Source: Nectonema munidae (Eukaryota > Nematomorpha > Nectonematoida > Nectonematidae). From it: 64,000 bases of DNA. The stretch is taken from NCBI GenBank assembly GCA_030549495.1, contig JAUIRK010000235.1:372001-436000 (forward strand). The letters run 5' to 3'. Below are positions 55,245 to 64,000 of this stretch, piece by piece. The notes beneath the pieces are model-generated. The model searched no databases. It had not been told where the DNA came from and saw only the letters and a program-made list of their open reading frames with translations. Made by a program: the position numbers and the translations under genes. The number at the start of each line of letters is the position of its first letter. Within the stretch, counting starts at the first letter, position 1.

Positions 55245-56455
55245 AATAGAGTTCAATGAAATGTTAGCGGTTTATTACAAAGAGATAATTGAACTGAGTT
55301 CATCAAAAATATGTACCAAGCGAGATCAATGTAAACACAACGCATTATACATGAGTATGATGGCATGTTGAGAAAACACGATAGAAATATAGGATGTGTT
55401 TTATATATATTATGTAATCATGGTGACGAACAACTAAAAAAATATTTATAGAGATCGCGACGTACAATATAATTCAACATATCACTCACTCTTCAGTAAC
55501 AACAATATAAATTTTAAACAATCATCTCTATATCAAAAGATTCATCGAAAATTAGCTCGTATTGGAAACTTGAAAGAGCGAGTGGCTTCGTGAGCAAACT
55601 CTTCGATCTTTACTGGATACCTCGCTCACACAGGAATCGCTTGTGCGATTTTTAACGAGAGATGATTTTACTTTGTGATTACAATGAAATTTAATCAGTA
55701 GTAATTGCAATATACTCAAATATTCTATAAAGTGGTTAAAACAGTTTGAAATAATTTTGTATTTCAAATACAAATTTCAAAACTTTAAAGGAGTTTCATA
55801 TGAGGTTTCATTTTATACCATACCATAACTCTTGTGTTTTTATTATTTTAGATGGCGTTAAACACAAAAAATTGATATCTTTTCTGAAATGTATTAGATA
55901 TTTTTCTCTAAAACTTTAACTAAATTTTTTATTGTTCTTTCAATTTATCCTCTTTTTCATATTTAAAATCTTTCTTTCATCATTTAGTCCTACTACTCTG
56001 GTTGCCCTTTTTATAATTCAATTTCGAAATTTTTTTGAATAGGGAGCAATCCCCATTGAATGTATAGCGCAAAAAAAATACCAACTCCGTCAACGGTGTT
56101 AGAACTAACAGGTCTGTCAAGCCAGTGTTAATTGAAACATTTTTTTCTGATTTCATATGGTTTATTTAGTTTTTTTCAAATGAGCTAATAACTAATTTTT
56201 TTGCAATTTTTATTATGTAGTTTTTCGCAAAGCTGTATGAGCGCAAAAAGTTTACTTAATATCGACATATTAAAATAAATATCATGTATTATAAATTAAA
56301 AGTTTAATTTCGTTATTAAATGTTGAATCTACATAATGAAACAAAATTAAAAATAGAATTTAGTGTGTTAAAAATATAAGAACGGCATCATTTATAACAT
56401 GAAGAGTAAAAAATTATATTCTTTTCTTAAATCAAAATTAAGATGAAATATGATT
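55245..56455. other. intergenic stretch, nothing recognised
   Basis: No gene or repeat identified. The phrase AGATGGCGTTAA occurs both here (about 55852) and at the 3' side of relic C (about 53574), possibly by chance or as a decayed repeat. Confidence 0.4.
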
Positions 56456-56459
56456 ATTC

Positions 56460-57038
56460 CAGGGGCGCACATCAGGAGGGCGAGAGGGGCAAAGGTGCAG
56501 ATTTGTGGGAATGTGTTCTTAAAATCAGTTAAAATACAAATTATATTTAGAAAGTGTTTTGATACACACAAAGTTCAAAAATATTTGCTGTTTTATAAAA
56601 AATTTTTTTTTGTATTTAAAAAATTGTCGTATGCTGAGTTTTTTAGTTTACTTTAATTAAATTTTAAATGTTTTAGATGAAAAATTAACTTTTTTTTTAC
56701 AAAAAATCTTTATTTGACATATCTTTTTTAAAAATTTTAATTAATAATTTTTTGAAATTTTTTGTGTTGGGGCATTTTTTCCTAATTTTAAATTGGGGCA
56801 TTTTTACTGGGGGATTTTTTCCTACTTTTTAATTGGGGGCATTTTTTCCGGGGGCATTTTTTCTACGCACTATATTCGATATGCAAATTTAATAAAATAT
56901 TTTCGCTGGAATTATAGTATTTAAATTCACCAATTTTGTAAAAAAAATATAAATAGTCTTATAAATTTAGGACTTTAGGTATGCGTTGAATACACTTTAT
57001 TTTTAAGGATTGCAAAATTTTGAGAATGTGCGCCCCTC
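56460..57038. mobile_element. hAT-like MITE
   Basis: The ends CAGGGGCGCACAT and ATGTGCGCCCCTC are inverted repeats with one mismatch. The interior is AT-rich, with three or four tandem GGGGCATTTTTTCC-type units at about 56770-56870. No 8-bp duplication was found, so the exact limits are uncertain. Confidence 0.65.
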
Positions 57039-57339
57039 TAGGAATGCTCTAAACATGGGTTTCTATTTTGAGGAATTTATTTCATTTTATATTAGATCGA
57101 AAGAAAAAGTAGTAGTGACACGAGTTTTCAAAGACAAAAAGAAATTTAATCAAACAATTCTATTTTACTTCCTAGAATCAAAAGAAACATTTTTCAATGG
57201 AACAAATATACGTCTGGGGTAAACGTTTTCAATAGGATGCTTCGAACTTTTAGCCTTTAACCCTATTAGTGCGGGGCAAAATTTGTCCGCTCAAGTGCCC
57301 CCCCCCCTATTTTTCTCAGATATTAATAAGTTTTTATAA

Positions 57340-57992
57340 ATATTTTTAATGTTACATATATATTTCAACTATGCTGAATTCAGTAGTGATGTCCATTTTT
57401 TTATCAAAATCAATCACACCTGTCAAAAAATTGATTTATATTTGACAGCTCATCTCAAAAAGGAACTTTTTATTTAAATAATTATATAAAGTTTTTTACA
57501 CATGTATACCCATTTTCAAATATGCTGAATTCAGTGGTGATATTCATTTTTTTTATCAAAATCAATCAAACTGTCAAAAAATTGATCTAAATGTGACAGC
57601 TCATCTCGAAAAGGAACTTTTTATCTAAATAATTATATAATGTTTTTTACACATATATACCCATTTTCAAGCATTCTGAATTCAGTGGTATTAATAATTT
57701 TTTATGAAAATCATTCAAACCTGCCAAAAAAGTGATTTACATATGACAGCTTATCTCAAAAATGAAACTTTTTATCTAAATAATTATATAATGTATATTA
57801 CACATATACACCCATTTTCAAGCATGCTGAATTCAGCGATGATATTCATTTTTTTTTATAAAAATCAATTAAAGTTATCAAAGCATTAATTTATATATGA
57901 CAGCTCATGTTAAAAGAAACTTTTTATCTAAGTAATAATATAATGTTTTTTACACATATATACCCATTTTTAAGCATGCGTAATGCAGTGTC
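57340..57992 (+). repeat. satellite 1, about 151-bp unit, 4 units plus part
   Basis: Units begin with GTTTTTTACACATATATACC-like sequence at about 57351, 57491, 57642, 57793 and 57945. Each has CATGCTGAATTCAGTGGTGA, TCAAAATCAATCAAA, TGACAGCTCATCTC and CTTTTTATCTAAATAATTAT. Spacing is 140, 151, 151 and 152. Confidence 0.93.
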
Positions 57993-58954
57993 TCTCTGGT
58001 AATTATTTTCTAAATTTAATAAATCTAATTTTAGGTGTTTAATTCACTCAAAATGTTTCATTCTACAGTAACTTATGTAACTCGATAGGACCTCCATCTT
58101 TTTAGCTACAAATTCGTTATCGGCTCGTAATCTCTACGTCATATTATAATTTACAGTATGTAATTTTGTTATTCATTCTATGATGATCCTTTCTTGGTAG
58201 CTCTTTTTTCATTAGAAATTTATATTCTTCAATGTGTGTTCGAAAAATTTTTTATAATGATAAAATTATTTTTTTCCTCTCTTAAAGCATTCTGATTAGA
58301 GAATCTTCTTGATGATCTTAGACTTTTTTTATCAGGCCTGAATATTTGTCAACCAATCTCATTTCAAAGGTTTTTTCTGATGAATCATTCGTGATGTTCA
58401 TTGTTCAATTACAAAAAGTTGTACATGTTCTTCGTTTAAAAAATTATCTCTTTGATGCAAAAGGAAAAATATGGACAAATTCAATTTAAATTAAAAATAT
58501 CTTGATAGTGACTAAATTCTCACATATTGGCATCTGTGCCATTTTTGATAAAACTGACCTATTCTAAATTTTTAGATTTCCTACCGATCTTAGCTAAATG
58601 TTAATTGTAATCCTAGATGATAAGCTATAGATTTAAATATTTTTCATTTGTAAAAAAGGACTTCTTTTTCACATTCAAAATCTTTTTTGAAGTATATAAT
58701 TAAACCACTTCCTAGTTCATTAGAACATGGTAGATCTTCCATTTAGTAGATACATTTTTTTTTAATTATTTGTTTTGATCACATGTTCTCTTTTCAACTA
58801 GTTTTCAACATGGTTCCTTTTCTCATACAAATTTTCAAAAGATTTTATAATACGTTTTGTTTTTTTAATAAATATTTCATACTCAAGATGATTGTAGAAA
58901 GTATTATAAGCAAAAATATACAAAAAAAAAAGTATATTTTTACTATATACCTAA

Positions 58955-59890
58955 TATGCAGCCATTTTTTACAGAACTGATTTTCAGGCATACATTACTA
59001 ATTCAAAACCGTATTATCCAAAATCCAGTACAGAAATAAAATAAGCATAGTCGATTTGGTATAAAACAAATATTTTATTTTTTTGAAAATATTTCTGAAG
59101 ACTGTATCTAGAAGTAAACCGCAAATCTGATTAAAGCTTTCTGATATTTTAAAAACAAATACCAAACCTGAGTCTAAAAATGAAACCAGCATCTTCCATT
59201 TGGCATAAAAACAGATATTTTATTTAAATTTCAAAAATATTTCTGTAGACATTAGACGTAAATCGAACATTTAATTGACACTTTCAGACATTTAAAACCT
59301 GTAAATCCAAAAAATGATTTCAGAAATAAAATTTATCATGGTCGAATTGGAATAAAAACATATATTTCATGTAAAATTAGATAGAATATTTTGGGATATA
59401 GTTTTCAGACATAAAATACAAATTTGATTGACACTAGCAGCAAAACCTCTAAATGCGAAAACTGTGTTCAGAAATGAAATCATCATGATCTATTTGCTAT
59501 AAAAACATATATTTCATGTTAAATTTGAATCAATATTTTTGGAAACAAATTTTATAACTAAACGCAAATTTGATTGATACTTATAGGTCTTTTCAAATTC
59601 AAACTGCAAAAATTGAGTCCATAAAAGAAACTAGCATGGTTGATTTGGTATAAAAACATATATTTAATTGTAAAATTTAAATGAATATTTTTGGAGACAA
59701 TTTTCAGAAGTAAACCGCAAATTTGATTAACACTTATAGGTATTTTCAAATCCTAAATGTAAAAAATGAGTCCAGAAATGGAAACATGATCGATTTGGTA
59801 TAAAACATAACTTCTGTGTAAAATTTGAAGGTATATTTTATTAGATATATCTTTGATCAATCAAAATTTTGATTGACATTTTCTAAAAAA
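58955..59890 (+). repeat. satellite 2, about 147-bp unit, 6 units
   Basis: Units marked by ATTTGGTATAAAAACATATA start at about 59054, 59198, 59345, 59492, 59643 and 59793, with a partial unit before the first. Each carries AAACCGCAAATTTGATTGAC-like and GAGTCCAGAAATGAAAC-like strings. Spacing is 144 to 151. The sequence is unrelated to satellite 1. Confidence 0.93.
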
Positions 59891-59939
59891 TAACCATGAT
59901 TATTGAAAAAATTAAATATATAAAGTATTATTCGTTCCA

Positions 59940-60130
59940 AACTGTATATAATTATAAATTTTCAGGGTATTATATAATATAGATCCTAAGTTAAAAGGGT
60001 AAGTATAGATAATGTCAAAATTTTTAATTGACAGTTTTGGACATGAAAGGGTCATTCAACTACCATTAAACTGGTTTCAAAAGATGCAGCTAGCGATTTT
60101 AAGAAAGGTCACAAAATTTGAAGGGACATG
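59940..60130 (+). repeat. dispersed repeat, copy 2
   Basis: TTGACAGTTTTGGACATGAA and AGGGTCATTCAACTACCATT match the copy near 2842-2881, in the same orientation. It directly follows satellite 2. The 60140-60825 stretch beyond it shows nothing recognisable. Confidence 0.5.
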
Positions 60131-60829
60131 ATTTAGCCAATATTGTACAATTAATTTTTTAATAGGGTTAAAATGATGTCAGCCAATAATTTTACTAATA
60201 ACTAAAATTAATATAAATTTGTCCCAATATAACTTTAGGTGGTATTTTATTAACTTCCTGTAAACTTCAATTTTTTAGGATTACTCAGAATAACACAGCT
60301 GTCACATAGTCAGTCTTCTGTTAGCTAGAAAATAAATTTAGTTTTGCCTAAGGTTTAAACTTTAAAACATCATTTATTGATGTTCATTTGAGCCAATAAG
60401 TAAACACGCACCTAAACTTTCAATCATCTTTGGCGCACACAACGGAAAAAATGATTTTCATAAAATAAAATTAGGTATAAAAAATTAAATTAAAATTTAT
60501 TAGTTAAAAAAGGAATAGAAAAAGGTTCGAAAATATCACTATGGAATATAAAGAGAAAACATTTTGTGGAGCTTTCAGGCATGTAAGGAATATACGATAA
60601 AAACGGAAAATACAAAAAAAGCTAACACATATTTTAATACATTGCAAGAGAAATACAAATGGAATATATCATCATGCTATTCTAACAGAAGTGTATACAG
60701 TATTTCAAGATATATGTGAAAAACATAAGTGATAGATTACATAATTTGAACTGTGTGTGCTAAGTATTATGTTCTGTTCGTGGTGATACATAAAATATAG
60801 GGATAAATATGCATGTAATATTTGAGAAT

Positions 60830-64000
<3,171 letters not shown>

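Noticed and set aside
57340-59890. Regularly spaced repeats considered as a CRISPR-like array
   Set aside because: The whole unit repeats with drift and there are no unique spacers; this is satellite DNA in a eukaryote.

Overview
The window is AT-rich nuclear DNA of an invertebrate metazoan. The host genes are split by spliceosomal introns, and the CDK12-type kinase and beta-tubulin are metazoan-like. The rest is dominated by decayed piggyBac and hAT DNA transposons, RTE-like and RNase H-bearing LINEs, and tRNA-derived SINEs. An arthropod such as a copepod would fit, but the sequence alone does not settle the taxon. There is no prokaryotic operon, CRISPR array, phage or plasmid feature.

Three host genes are supported. 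(1) A CDK12/CDK13-type transcriptional kinase runs on the + strand from about 10.52 to 42.99 kb. I reconstructed it as 12 phase-compatible coding exons (3156 coding bases including the stop, about 1051 residues): a lysine/serine-rich N-terminus, a proline/acidic stretch, a complete PITAIRE-class kinase domain, and a low-complexity C-terminus. (2) An intronless membrane-anchored short-chain dehydrogenase lies on the - strand at 51.34-52.26 kb. (3) The 3' five exons of a beta-tubulin gene lie on the - strand at 60.83-63.62 kb; its first exons are beyond the window. Its penultimate exon is 2 bases too long in an A6 run, so the reading frame is broken there, or the assembly has an error.

Layout. 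0-4.8 kb: gene-poor, with a possible hAT end pair and a SINE with perfect target-site duplications. 4.8-6.7 kb: a 5'-truncated RNase H-bearing LINE with an 11-bp duplication and a CTAC tail. 7.0-9.3 kb: a TTF-finger hAT relic. 9.5-10.3 kb: an RTE-like LINE fragment bounded by a 16-bp direct repeat. 10.5-43 kb: the kinase gene. Its introns hold seven TTAA-flanked piggyBac-type MITEs, two piggyBac relics, at least five hAT relics, old SINEs, minisatellites and fold-back structures. 43.4-45.4 kb: a second, internally deleted RTE-like LINE. 46.1-48.3 kb: a piggyBac relic with a hAT-type MITE inserted in its 3' end. 53.4-55.2 kb: another piggyBac relic. 56.4-59.9 kb: a hAT-like MITE and two different satellites of about 150 bp.

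The three genes are unrelated in function and do not form a pathway. I found no convincing new defence, toxin or biosynthetic system. The most unusual signals are the MITE family with repeated GCAGACGA motifs, the 3'-less LINE with target duplications, the Asn-rich insertion in the kinase domain, the long imperfect hairpin in intron 8, and the paired nucleosome-length satellites.
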